A DNA stretch of 64,000 bases from Atriophallophorus winterbourni (GCA_013407085.1 JACCGJ010000305.1:1-64000); one strand, 5' to 3'. Shown: positions 31,201 to 46,200, counted from the stretch's first letter. The notes: generated from the sequence alone by a model not told the origin. Numbers and translations: made by a program.

Positions 31201-34200
31201 AAGTACGGAATATAAATGCGGTAGACTAACACCCAGTAGTTGAAATCATATCACAAGCATGATTGTTGCTAAGGAACCAGCAAATAACAACAGAACAGAT
31301 GGTTCCCGGTGACCCGACAAGGAATAAAAATGCTTTTGACAGCGCAAATGGCACATAGTACAAAGCCATTTGCCGTAGGATAAACAGATACGTAAAATTA
31401 CGTAAATATGAAAGCGATTTTCATTCAAAATGATACAGTACAACCGCATAAATATCTTCATCGTAAATGCCAGTGATCATATAGTATAATAATATAATCT
31501 TCCATATATTTTTGGTTTCGTACACTCAGGGAATTCTTGGTGAAATTTAGCGAGCAATCAGATTTGATGAATAGACGGTTAGGAATGAGATAAAACAAGT
31601 GGCACGTCAAGTATGGTCACCTGTATCAAAGGCTGGCTGTCACAAGACCAAACGTGTATGATCTCCCAGTGAACCCTAGCAGTAGCCTCCGGCTCGACAT
31701 TTTTGGACCAGAGACTGCGACTTTGATAAATAATTCCATGCCGTTTGCACTCAAGTATGTAACCAGAGTAAATATAGCGTGCGGCATCAAGAACGGAATC
31801 ACCATACTTTGGTATTACCATGGATTGAATGCCCAGAGCATAACAGTCCTGAAAATAAATAAAGAATGTTTGTAGCAAAAGTAATTTAATCGGCTAAGAA
31901 TTTATATATATACCGTATTTTTCGGACTATAAGGCGCACATGTAAACACTAATTTTTACGAAAAATCGGCAGTGAGCCTTATGTATGAATAGTGTATGTT
32001 CACAGTGTGCGCACCGGAATATAAGGCTCACTGCCGATTTTTCCTAAAAATTAGTGTTTTTATGTGCGCCTTATAGTCCGAAAAATGCGGTATATATGAG
32101 TGAATACGTTATTATTAATATTTATTGTTGTATTGCTATTTACTAGAAACGCTTCACACCAGTTAGAAATTCGGCACGATCGTCATTACGTAAAATGAAA
32201 ATACGTTACCTCCTAAATTGACACAACTAACAAATTCATTCAGATTATGGCAAACAGTGGGAAAAATGAACGGTATCAATGGTAAACTCTTACCTTACAA
32301 TAATACAGTTTGTTCTTCAACAGCGGGTCATATTTGCAACCCGTTGTGGACTGATCATTCTTGTTTGTTCGATTCTGCGCTACGACCTGATGAGGGGTAG
32401 AATGACCAACCCCTAATCCACAACGTGCGAAACAACTACGACATGTTATTGGGCATGTGAAATATTCTTCAACGAATGTGTGCTGTTCATTTGGTGGAAT
32501 GTCAAAAGTAAAGCGTCGATTCAACAGATGAAGTCCTGATAGAATATGCTCCAATTTTCGAGGGGAACGCACTGTAGTGTCATTAAGAATTTGACGAACA
32601 CGTGTACGTAAAGACTGGATAATAAGAAATAAGGAAAACGATCAATTGTAGGTACACCTATAAATTTTATCATAAGATGATAACATATCATAACACAGAA
32701 AAATAATACAAAGTTTTGAAACTATCCACTGACAAACGAAGCATATACAATGGTCGCTACATCAAAGTTATTTTATACCCACGACTATAACACGCAGTTT
32801 TCTCATGAAATAAAACCTAAGTTTTTGCGTGCGTCTTATAGACGCAACATACTAAGAAGTAAAATGTGACCAATCCACATACGACCATAACTAGTTTGAC
32901 TAATAATTCGCACATCTGTCAAAAACACATCAGGCTCTACAATACATGCTTGAGAAAACGGAGAAAGGGATCTGATCAGCATCAAGCATTAAACACAAAT
33001 CAGTGTCACGGGCTATAAGTTATACTGGTTCGGTCGATATCGATGTTGACTAAGACGAAATTAGGAACTCGTCGTACCTGGACACATATTCGGCCTAAGA
33101 ATTTTGATCACCATCGTCCTCAAGTCTTCGTGGTACGTTGTGAGGAACCGTGTAAACGACTGAGAACGTCTTTTCGACTTTACTCGTTGGTACGTGTCAA
33201 TAAGACGAGCTAGAATCGAGCTATTCACCCTATTATAACAACATTGGTTCAGCTAACTTGAGCGACGTTCAGACATTCTTTTTGCCAGTATCCGCGCCGC
33301 ACGGCCAATGTATCATGCTCACCAGGAGCAGGCGAATAGATAAATACACACGGAAGTTAACTGAGGTGGTAGCTGGTTTTTATGTTGCTGTCTGATTAAT
33401 GTTTTTTGGAATTCTCACTTTTCCACAGATACGCACATATTTAGTTTCTCCATGGCCGATCTCAGTGGTTCTTGTTCTTTCACGGCATAAAAGGGAGAAT
33501 AGTTTGATTCTAGGACATTTGATTGACATAGACCAACACGTAAAACCTGAGGAGAGTTCTCAGTTGTCTACACGGTTTCTCACAACGTACCACGAGGACG
33601 TGAAACATCTTGTGGACGATAACAAGTAAAATCTTCAGACGATTAGTTCTTAATTTCTCATCGCCTTGGTCAATATTAATATCGACCGAACAAGTTTAAG
33701 CAATAAAAATCTGACACTGGTTGGCATTTAATGTTGATCAAGTTTTTTCATTATCAATCTTGTCCTGCATGTACAGTGATCCCTCATCACATCGCGCTTC
33801 AACATTTGTGGCTTCTATCTATCGCGAGTTGTCATAAACTATTAATGGGAAAAATAATTCGCCGATTTTTTATACAGGTCCGTCGGCGGAAAATATATAG
33901 ATTTAATGCCCCAAATATATAAACCTAATTCACAATTCTAACATTAAAACTGTACAAGTGCAACCGTAGAATACAGTACGGTACGATACTGTACATGCAA
34001 AAACAGTTTGGAATTGGTTAATAAGGGAATGAGAAAGGTTTATTTTGTGTAAAAGTGTGAGAGAGGTTAACGGATTGCGGGGAAAACTACAAAGACATGA
34101 ATCTAAACAGATTTTTGTTCCAGGAATCGATTCTACACATTGGCACTTTTTAAAGCGCCCTAAACCTAATTCGGCCAGCACAGTATAACGAACGCTCTCG

Positions 34201-37200
34201 ATCGCCTTGCTAAGTACTTATGTCATAGACGCCAGAATTGTGGGCCCAATTCAGACACCAGCTTTTGAATATAAACATTGTTATAGCATATGCCCCAACG
34301 TTACCTGTCGAAGAAAATGTAAAGAGCGCGTTCGACAAGCAACTGGAAATGACATATTGACCGTGGTCCGCGATTGGAATGCACGTAGTGGCTGATCAGC
34401 AGCAGCATCATGGAGCTTAGGTCTGGAGCCATATGAAGATCAAAGCTGCATGAGGCAGAGCAGTAAGCATGTTTGAAAACACAAGCCTGATCCAGGCAAA
34501 GTGCCGCACAGTCATAGACTGCATGTGGGCTAAGATACTGTCGGGTTGCTGAGACCTAGGCAGATATGAGAATGAGGATAGCATGACAGACTCCAGTGTG
34601 TTTCCGCATGCAGCTTACTATTGGTGGCAAATCAATTTATCATGGTGATAGCTGTAGAGCACAGAAGCAATGCACGATTGCAGACCCCTGTAAACAAGAC
34701 TGGCATATAAGCAGACCCAAAAAAGCAGGCAAGCAGAATATGAAAATTTGCAAAATAGTAGGTTGTTGTTATAGTTTCCTTACATAAGATTGTGTGATTT
34801 TTCTTCTATCATAAATGGTACAACGATAAAGGACAAACGTTATGACACCCGTAATAAATTACATTTGGGTCAACATAGTGCTGCGAGATCGGCGATAGCT
34901 AAATAGAGTTCGCGACCTACAACCAGTTATATGTTTGCGAAACCTAGTTCCAAGCCTACAGGAAACACTGGGTTAAGTAATATTTGAATTACGATAGAAC
35001 GACAAATCAGATCGATTACATTCTAATACGAGCTCACTGAATGTCATAGTTCATGACTGTAGGTCCTTTCGTACGGCTGAACCAGTGAATGAGACCGATA
35101 CCAAGCACATTTTTGTTCGTCCATGCTTCATATTTAGAATGCCAAACGGCCAAATGAAAACCCATGGAAGATGTTCGAATTCAACCGTCTCAGATAACCC
35201 AGACCAATGCAAATTCTGAACAGCTGGTGGGGTTTTTTGTTTAAAGCCAGATTTATATTAAAAATTGGTATATAACGTTCGAAAAGCAAGACAGAATTGG
35301 GATTGTTCGCCGAATTCAGCGACAAGGGTTCAAATCAAAGATCGTTAGCTATCCATGCACAGTCGCCATAGGTAATACTGGATCTCGCACAGCACCATTA
35401 AGCTCTTTGCTCGAACGTTAGATGCTTGATGGAATGGTGTTTCTCAATGCAGCGTCCCCGGGAAAGATGCTACACGATCCAGCAGCTACCTATCCAGGTT
35501 TAATACACCACCTGAGTACAAAATTCTGATTGTTTTGCGGCGATGAGGAACGGTACGTCGACAGCATATGACGATGTTTGCGTCGAAACTGTTACATCCA
35601 ATGCGGATATGATATCCCAATTACAGCAATAGTTTCATTCTATCCGGAAGACGGAAGTTTTCTGTTATCCAAATATAGCGATTAGCCTGTGTGGTCCAAC
35701 TTCCTTGGAATAAGCCTAATCGATAACGCTGCTATAGCGGTTCTCCGTTGGTCGTAATAGGCTTTAAAAAGTAAAGAAAGATGGTTTCCGTCTCGAGATT
35801 GGGTGTGTAGACGAAATTTTTATTTTGATTGGGTTTCCTGAGCACGGAGCAACAAACGGAAATGTGTTATTATCGATTTCCACTTTGACTACTTAGTTCA
35901 CGGCTGCTTATGAGGGATCGTTGTAACAGGTGGGATCCCCTCAAAACTTGCTATCCTGATCAAAGCTTATTAGAGCTGCATGAGTTCTCGGGTTCGGATC
36001 TAGAGTTGAAAATCTAGCAAATTTGCTTTGCACTCATTAGTCGGGCAAGAATTCCGTTATTCCTTGATCTCTTCAACTGTTGCTGACGGGATCATGGAAC
36101 AGGCCTACCTAGGGACGCAAGTCTCGCAAGTCTTGAATCTTGAATATAACCAGTTCCTGCGTATAACAGACTCAGCGCTCAACAAACTCATCGTTGTTCT
36201 ACACCAGCCAGTAATTGACATCAGTTTCATGGCGGTGAAGTGAAGACCAGGTTTTCAAATGCGGATGATAGGAATGCCTGAGGACTTCGAGTCTGAAGGT
36301 AGGAACCTGTCTGATAACAATAATTTGACCGGCCAGTATGTGACATCAATGAAGTCGGATCGTCCACTTGAGGACCCAGCCGAACCAAAGAGTAAAAGCA
36401 AAAAAACTTACGTTGAAATCAGTAGGACCATCTTTCGTTTGGATGCCAACGTAATCAAGGGAACAAAACGCGTCCGCGTTGCGATTTAAACTACGGAAAC
36501 GGTTGTGAAGCAATTGCGAGGCTATTGAAATAAAACAACAGGCGTTAAGGTGGATGTTCGACCACCGTATCACCTTAATTTTAAATATTATTAAAATTCA
36601 AAAGGTGCAATATTAAGCTGGTTGTTTGGAACTGCATTTCGCATGAAATAAAAGGTTTCTGTGAAGATCACACAAGACACGTGGCTACAGTGGGCGTAAA
36701 CGTCGATCAAGCCATGTAGCGAAATCAGTTTATAGCATCACACAACCTGTGAAGTAGTCAAAGGAGTAAAGATCGTTTTATTCCAGGTTGGTGGTAATTA
36801 ATAAGGACTCGAACAACCGGTCGGTAATAGACAATGACCTTAGCAAACATTTTATAGGAAGACAGCTCCTTGACTTGAAATGTTCAAGCATGAGAGACCC
36901 ACTTATTCGTCTGTGGAGTGTAAATGATATTATCTATTATAATTATCTATATTATTGTATTATATAGTAAAACATGATACAGCAAAATTTAATGAACCAA
37001 GAGGCAGTAACAAGGCAAGCTTAAACATTACAACGCATACCGACTGTCATATATAACCATCAATTACAGAAAGTTTTCAAAGTGGTTGATATCTGAAGTA
37101 GCAGAGATATATGTAAAAGTAGATTCTCCTGTCCGAATTTCAAAGTAGATCATAATTCTTTGATTCTATGTTGCCTGAGTATATTCGGAGTGGATTTATG

Positions 37201-40200
37201 ACGGTTTTAAGGTCTAGTATTTTCATCCATCAGTTCGGCTTTGTTCTAAATAACGGTTATCAAAGCTACTGGGTGCAGCCGGTTTAAAACAGTTAGTCAT
37301 GAGAAACATGCTTTTTCATTATCAAGTGGCTGAATGAAGCGAACTTTGCAAAGTACTCCTTTATTTGGTTTAATTAAGCGCATTCACAGTCATATCTACA
37401 ATTGATCTACTGCTAGCATGGTTAGGCTATTACGGTTGATGCAGACAAGATATGAACATCGCGAGCGCACGACGATCTCATGATCAACACCGTTCAACGG
37501 GACAACACAGTCACACTCGATAGTAATAATATCTCGCAATATACACTACAATAAGAAGTACTAGGTCGCCGGGCGACGCTTGTAGGCCTTCCGCCTGATA
37601 CACGTTTAGCAGACGAGAGCGGTATAATCTCTTCCCAGCACAAAAATGGCGCTTCATAATGCTTTCAAACTGAGCGGTTAACGTTCGGGAGTCGTGCTAA
37701 AGCCTGGAAGCGAACTTTCATTTTTTCGCTACATTCAAATAGTCTGGTTCAGCCATAACAACGAACTTCCATCGGTCTCGCCATACACTCAGCTACGTGG
37801 CCAAACACACAATGGACATTGGACTTCTGCTCAACGTTCTATTGCGGCTTTGTTCTGTTTTCGTGACTGTTGGTTTAGGAACCACGTATCGATTAATAGA
37901 ACACAACGATGTCTCTGCTACATCTTCAGAATCATCATAACAATTTCGCGACATGTCAACTGACAGTGATTTATCTTCGTTACGACACTTACTCAAATTT
38001 CAGCTCGATGTGAAGCAATTTGGACAAGCCTCATCAAGCGATTACAAACCTCTATCGGCTGACGCCCTAGCTGCGACCATGATCGAGTTCAATTTCGATC
38101 CCGAGACCAACGGGACACTTGATTCGGAATATATGAAGACATATTCCGTGTCGACGTCAGTGGTGAGGAAGATAGTGAAGAAGTCAGATTGTGATGATCT
38201 TGGTCTCTTCGGTTGATGCCGACCATCGATGTACATAACAATCGTATGCATTTTCATGTTCTACAGCTTTTCGAATGAATAAACATTTCGATTCGAAAAG
38301 AATAATCACTCCCGCAGCGCTTGCAACGATAGGTAGAACTCGGTCGATCGGCGTCAGTTGCATGCCAGCGGTGTGATCTGCGTTCAGCAGCCGAGTGCTG
38401 TACTGCTCCTACCCAGCTTACAGACGACACAATGCCTCCAATCTGAGCGGTAAGAGCAAGTTATTTCCAACTCGCGGGATCAATACCAAGAGCTTTCATA
38501 TCTCTTTTGAAAACGTCTTTGTACCGCAAGTGCAGTTTGCCCAATAGTCGACTTCCTGATTGCAACTCACCATAGAGTAGATCTTTCGGAATACGACCAT
38601 TTTCTATTCTGTAGACATTGCCAAGCCACTGCAGGCGGCGCTATCGCAGTAGGATGAACATGCTCTGCAAACCAGATTTGGAAAGCATTTCAGCATTAGT
38701 AACTTTGACTATCCACGACGGATGCTTCGTAGATGGAAAGCATTCAGCTTCCGTTCGTGTCTTGCGTGGGTGGTCCAGGTTTCACTGCCGTACAGTAAAG
38801 CATTTAGTACGCACGCGGTGTATACCATCATCTTTGTCTTTACAGTCAACTTGCGGTTACCCCAAACAAGAGAGTTCAATCGGGACAAAATGACAGCTGC
38901 TCTGCCAATCGGATTATCAATCTCTGTGTCTAGTGAGAGGTTATCCGCAATGGTTGAACGAAAATATGTGAAATGATTTACTGGTTCAAGCTGACAGTTT
39001 CCAACAGTGATGATTGGAGGCGATACAATCCCTTGACCAAGGACTTTGGTCTTGCTCATGCTGATTAAAAGCGTCTTTTTCTGCAGGTGTCGCAGAGAGC
39101 GTCGGTGCATAAACGTTGACCAACGTAATGGTACCAGCAATGCACTTCAGATCTAGAATCCAAATCCGTTCGCTCCCACTGCTGCTTTTAGTAGGCAGTT
39201 TCGCACGGCAAACCCAGCTCCATGCAGTCAGGGATCATCAGATTATTGCTGCGCGAAACGGGTGCAGCAGAGTTGAACAAATTCACCAACTTAATCATTC
39301 CACTCGAATTACGTGAGGTCATCTCCGGAGACCGTCAATTCCTTACGGCAATGTTTCGGAGATCAGTCATCTCTGTCCCGTATTCAGTACCACAATATGG
39401 TATTGGACAAATCGACAAACTTTCTCCAAAATGTCAATGGAGAATGCGAACGTTTCAAACTACGGTCATTAACAGACGATCAGTTCGAGCGCCCAGCTTT
39501 ATCAGCAATATTAAGTCACCGCATTTTACAGATGTGAACATACGACTACTACACCGGCTTGACCAAGACTCATTCATGACGCTCCAAACGATTGGAGACC
39601 AGTATTAATGGTTGATGAATATCCAGTAAGATTTCGCGTTGGTGTAATCGAAGGCTCACGGTTCCACAGCAATTTACTCTGTCTATCAACTGATCTCATA
39701 CTCAACTATGAAACTTCCAGCAAGCCATCGTCTGCGTCACAGTCCATCTGATTGCCTGTGGTGTGGAAGCCTCCCAAGCCTTGCCGGCATTGTGGAGCAT
39801 GGCATTTCCATCGACAATGCCCACAGAGAAGAAATCGTTAAACGCAATACCGACGATACGGTCTTGAATGAAATATACCGTCGATGCCACACCGTGCAAT
39901 CGCAAACAAACATCCCAATAGATTGACAAAACAGGCAATACCCTGCCTCAGAGCTCTGTCTACGCGTCGACACGCAAACAACACAGTCTAAACCTAGCAT
40001 TAAAAGAAAACGCAGGCGACGAAAACTCATCTGGCGTACAGATGGTCCCACCCCAACAATCAGGACTAAGTAGGTCCCTAAAAAAGGCATTTTGATTACC
40101 AGCGTAAATCACCAACGAACTGCCGACCACTCTTGGATGCCATCAAGACATTGTCTATCTCAGCCATGAGATCAAAAGAAAATTACAATCGGATCCCATA

Positions 40201-43200
40201 CTAAGTAAAGCTAAGCAATACACGCTTATACGTTAGCCTAGCGCCATTCGGGAGAGTCCATTCCCGGCCCTCTTGAGGCGAGGTAAGTCCTTTTCCATTG
40301 TTGATGATGACTCATGTTTTCCAATCGCGTCATAATTCCTTTATCTTTTCGTTCCAGAGTCTTCAGACAGCTGCACTCTGGACCCACGGCAATCGAACGA
40401 ATGAATGTCATAGCGAGATCCCACGTGTTTTGTCCGGTTTTGTTAACAAAACGGTTAAGTCCCCGCGACCACATATCAACCCTGGGAAAGAATTCACTTA
40501 GACTTAGCTAGCCCGGTCGACGGCACGATGTATCGGGTGATCGTGGACGCTAATTTGATGTGCCCAGAAATGACGCAAGTGAACGATCAATGAACTGAGA
40601 CGAATTTTCAGCCAGCACGGACTTCTTAGAAAGATCGTTTCAGGAAATGGTACAGTTTTCCTCAAGATCGTTCGAAATGCTTTTCCGTGTCCGTGATTTC
40701 GAAAACGACGAATCTGAGAAAATTACGGAGGTTCAATCATAGCCGAGTCAACGGACGGAAAAAACTTTCAACAAGGGAAGGTGTTGGGTGAGCCATGCTG
40801 AAGTCTGGAAACGAAGTCCGATTTTTCGGTAGATTCAAATAGTCTGTCTCATTCAAGGTGTCAGTTGTTTATTCTTCGCTTTATCGACCTCAGTATCCCA
40901 GCTAATCTGCACCTTCATATGTTATAGATGCGGCAAATGTTGAGTAAATAGAATGCATTCAGCTTACGAAGTGCCTTGCGTGGACAGTCCAGGTTTCACT
41001 ACCAAACAGTAAGGTATTTAGTATACAGCGCTGTAACCATCATTTTTCATTTAACTGTCAGCTTTCGGTTGCCTCGGACACGGGAAAGCAACCGAGACAA
41101 AATGAGAGTTGTGATACGAATCAGCTTATTAATATGGATGTCAAGCAAGATGTTGTCCACAATATTTGACGTGAAGTGATCTACTGATTAGAACTGACAG
41201 TGTTGAGCAGCGATGATGGGAAGAGATAGTAACCCTTACCCAAAACACGGCTTCTGATCATGCTGGTTGCCAGGCGAAAGAATGCATGAAGTCGAAAAGC
41301 CCTCAAACAGTGACGGAGCTGCCGTGTAAAATGTGCAAAACTAACCGCATCGTCGGTAAACGACACGAAACGATTGTAATAATGTCGCACATGGGATGAG
41401 ATACTGTGACGTTGCCCAGGCCCAGACAGATATGACAAAAGAAATAGAAAGAAAATAGAAAGTAGATGAAACGATTAGCACATCCTATACATTAATTTGC
41501 GCTTAAAATGGCTTCAGATTGATAAGCCTGCCACTGCATCACGTGCGCATGCAAATACCATCTGTTGTTGTTCTAAAAACGTGTTTCAAAAACGATGCAA
41601 AGCGAACGCCGAAAAAGAATGTTTGTCGCGATGGCGAAATTCGAAAGTAACTGAAGCGCAACCGTTAAGGTGGACTGGACCCTTCATGCCAGTGTGAATT
41701 AACACTATTAGGTTAAGCAGTCTTGGAGGGTAACATATAGATTCAAACAATTGGAAGAACCCATCTCTATAACGTACTATGGTATGGTATGGTATGAAAG
41801 CACAAGCCTGATCCAGGCAAAGTGCCGCACAGTCAGAAACTGCACATGGGCTAAGATACTGTCAGGTTGCCCAGGCCTAGACAGATATGAGGGAGAGAAA
41901 AAACAGGAAATGGTGGTGAGACTCCAGTCTGTTTCAGCATGCAGCTCAATACCTCTGGCCAATCAATTTAGCACGGTGTTAGCTTCACAGCACAGAAGTA
42001 CTGCACGATAACGTACTAGAACATATACGACGTCTGGAACATCGGAAAAGAAAGAAAATGAGCCGTCGTTAACAGTGGGCTAAAAAGGCGGAAAGTCCAT
42101 GTGGCTGCCCTACAAGAGACGCCGCTAACAGGAACGATATACTAAAAGAAAGAGCTTGATGATGTGAAAGCACAAGCCTGATCCAGGCAAAGTGCCGCAC
42201 AGTCACAGAGTGTACGTGGGCTAAGAAAAAAAGAAATAGCTTACACATTTTGAAAAGGAATCGACTCTGATGAGCCGTGCTGAACAGTAGCAGAGTGAAA
42301 CACCAGCGAAAGCGTATTGAATTGTGGGAAATTTGTTTCCTGTTGCTCAGTCACCTTTGTGCTATCTTTCGGGCATCTGTTGAAGACCTTGACGTTAAAT
42401 ACAGGAAGTGTGTTTTTCGCTTTGATTGTGATTAGAACAGACAAAATTACACTTTCACAAGGTTACACAACAGCATGTGGAGGATACCTCATAAAAAGTA
42501 TCCTTTGAACGTACACGTTATGCACAAGCCTTATCCAGCAAAGTGCAGCAAAGAGTCAGAGATTGCACGTGGGCTGAGATACTGTCAGGTTGCCCAGGCC
42601 TGGACAGATTAGACAAAAGAAATAGAAAGAAAATAGAACGTACATAATACTCATTTAGTAGTAACTGTGTGAACCGTTCTCGTGCAAAGAATAACACGGA
42701 TATTTCGACGGCAAACAGCCAGAAACCGGTAGTGGTGTGTAAGGGATGGGGATGTGAGCAACACATTACTACGAATATTTCCCGTTATAATATTGATAAC
42801 AGAAGCTCAAACATCCGATTTGCGTAGACGAGTTCCATTACAAAGCAACTGAGATGGGATATGTTCGTATTTTTAACAGTTGCTTGTAACGAAACCCGTC
42901 TACGCAAAATGGATATATATATATATATATCATTGCACGTAAACAATAGGAATCTTACCAGACGTAAAACGATTATCCGTTAATGAATCCACAGCAGTGG
43001 TCAAGTTTTTACACATATCGTCTAACGGGTCGGTATGTCTAGTTTCTTGAAAAATTATGACAGCCGGCCCAAGTTGGCCTGCTGTCCAAGGAAGGCCTGT
43101 TCTTTTAGCGAGTGCTTCCAAATCTGGGCGGAAGTGTTGTGCAAATGAATCGCTTGCATCAGCAAGAAAAGTGAACATATCAGTGTGTAGGCGTGAGGCT

Positions 43201-46200
43201 TTTGTCACATATATTACAACATCGGAAATAGCGAAGATTTTTAAGAGAAGCCTTTTTTGCTGATTGAGATTGACTGACGTTCCTAGCATACCTAAAAAGA
43301 AAAAAAGCAAGATATTTGTTAGTCGATAAGACATGTATTCAATTTTAGGGATACAAGTGACTAAGGTATGATAGTAAGTGACAACGAAAGCTGTTGCGGC
43401 AAGCATACTGTTTGTGTATGGAAATGACATTAATCTTTGTTGAAATTGCTTGCATTGATCAATTCACACATATTCAAAACAAAACAGACAGTAGTATAAA
43501 CTGTATTAGGCCAATGGCACCGTATAGAACCTTCTCTCGGAGGCCATGATACAAAAATTTGAATAGAACTTCATGTGACTTGGACACAGTCGGTATATCA
43601 AAATTAACTTATTCTCGACATAAGTCGTTTGCAAGTATTTGCTGAAAAGCTATCGTTGGACTAGACAAAACATGCAATGTGTCCGATGATAGTGGATGAC
43701 TGTTATAACTGAGCGACATTAACGCATCAATAAGTATAGATAAAACCATGTCGTGGAAATGCTGATGGTTGATATACAGTAAAATATCTTACAACAAACC
43801 TTCGGTGTCCAGAATGATGCAATCATCAGCAATAGAATACGCGGCCCAAACTCCAATCGTGCAATTTGTCTGAGCAGAGGACGTTTTAAAGAACATCGCT
43901 CCGTTAAAAAACGTATAGTTCATCGTGTGCGATTTTCCATCTCCGGTGTTACCCACAACGGACACGACTTTAATAGCACGATCAAGCGGACAGGCTAATT
44001 GAGCCGAAAAGTTAGCACAGTTGTCAAACTGTTTCAAAGAAAACACAAAGGGTTTATAAATAGAAAGAATAGGATTTCTACGCAACAATGCGAGGTGTGG
44101 GATAGGAAAACGTATAAAAAATATAATGTGATCCAGATTTGTAAAATCAGTTATTATGATGGTTCGTCGGCACGTAAAGAAACGAGAAGGTAGCTGAACT
44201 AACTCTACTTTTTAAGAAGACGGAGAATCTAGTTGATTTTATTGCAGCTAGAATTAGTTAGAATTTACGTAGAAGGAAAACATGAAAATTCAATACATGT
44301 TCACCTAAAGCACGCCAAGCTGGTAACCTTGAGCAGAACGAAAACCACGATAAAATCTACATTATTAACTTCTTAAATCGAAAAGATAAATTAATAAGAC
44401 CGTGCCTCACTTTGTTCGGATAGGTTGAGTTCCCGCACTGGTCGAAACTGGGTTCTATATTGATATGTCCAGAACCGCATTCAACAACATAAATAATCGC
44501 TTTTCATTTTCCAGCGATGAAACTTTCCTCCAGCCTGACAATTAAGTAGCAAACTAGAACCAAAGTATGAAGTCGTTAAAAGCAGTTTTTAAGACACAGG
44601 AGCTTCGTCAGACGAAGAGTGATAGTCATGACTGGAAAGCAGTATTTTACTCACCACCCCTGTTTGACTTCACTATTAAGCAGCTTATAGTAAGTTAGGG
44701 CTGTGTCAAGTTTGATCTTTGCAATCCGGTTTATTCTCGTCAACTGGATGCAACTGAGCTGAACTGAACTGTAGAAGGGCATAAATAACGTGGTTACGTT
44801 TGAACATTTTTGACAAAACCTGTGGCGACTGTGCCTGGATAGGTAACGCTCTTCGATTTGAACCCTTATCGATGAATTGGACCAACAATCCCATCCAGCT
44901 GTTCAGAAATGGCATCTACGAGCAACATTTCATGGTCTGGGTTATCTGAGACGGTCGAATTCGAAAATCTTCCGTAGGTTTCCATTTGATCGTTCAGCAC
45001 TCTAAATATAGAGCATGGAATGAACCAGAGTAAGCTTCATTCACTGGTTCGTCCACACGAAAGGACATACAGCCAGTGAGCTAGGATTCGAATACAAGAT
45101 AACCACGTGTTTCCTATAGTGTAGGAACCGGGTTATTTTAAGCACGCAAGTGGTTGTAGGCCGTGAAATCAATTAAACGATCACTGATTCCGAGCGTAAG
45201 ATGCCTGTCGGCTTTCTTTTTTGACATCCGTAGACTGTGTATGATTGCTCGCATTCGTTGGCAGCGTTGCGTTGCAAATATAGATGTTTGTAAACGGGTG
45301 ATAGGACCAAGAGACAACGGACTAAAAGAAATGCTTATGCCTGCTCGTTTTCGAAACGTTCTAAGAATGCCTCATCACAGAACTCCCCCTGGAGCGTAGG
45401 AAGGTTGAGAAAGCGTTCAATATCAGCTGAAGTAGTAAGAGAGGGTTTCCGGTCAGTGAACAGTTCGGATAGAACGTGTATGAACGGAGACCGGGACGTT
45501 TCAAGAATGATACTAGAGTGAGTTACTTGGCAAAATCGCTGGAAGCACTAGGAGTAGGAAAGGGTTTGCTGACTGTACAGATTGATGGGTTACGTGAGAT
45601 GTTATGGAATGATGGTATGAAAGCACAAGCCTGATCCAGGCAAAGTGCCGCACAGTTGGGCGAGCTTGTCAAGGTTACTGTCGGTTTCCATGATAACCAG
45701 AACATTGTGTAAATCATTCGGCAAACTCGGCAACACTCGTTTGTCGACTTTCTGTGCCCATTTTAATTGTATCAAATGTCGTAAGTGTTGTGATGGTGTA
45801 CGAGCAGCGAACTCCGCGCCGGATACAAGTTTTCGCAAGATTTGCTCATCGGTCGAACCAACCCGAGAAATAATTGTAGATTTGAGCTTATCGTAAGGAT
45901 GTGACAGGTTGATCGTAAATTAAATTAGCAACTTCTCAGGCAACGGATGTTGAAAGCATTATGACAATATGGTTGTAGCGTGTGTTGCGTTCAAGAACGT
46001 TATGACTCAAATAGAGCTTCGATTTGTGCAAACCAGAGACGTGGATGAGTCGTGTCGAAGGCGGGCAAGGTGAAATGGTTGATAAAATCATCTTTCCACT
46101 GGTCCTCATTGTTCGTATTACGGTTTAAAAAAATTAAATGAATGTTCGGGCCCACCAATTTGCAGCGGATAGTGAGGAACGTATAAATTAACAAATTAGG

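Larger units (their letters stand above)
37685..40860 (+). mobile_element. Gypsy-like element D: gag remnant split by an antisense LINE
   Basis: gag pieces at 37953-38216 and 39210-39900 flank an antisense LINE (about 38235-39145). Related non-coding sequence (tgctaaagcctggaagcgaac / atgctgaagtctggaaacgaa, then attcaaatagtctg) occurs at 37695-37752 and 40788-40852, probably LTR or leader remnants at the two ends. No pol was found. Confidence 0.55.
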
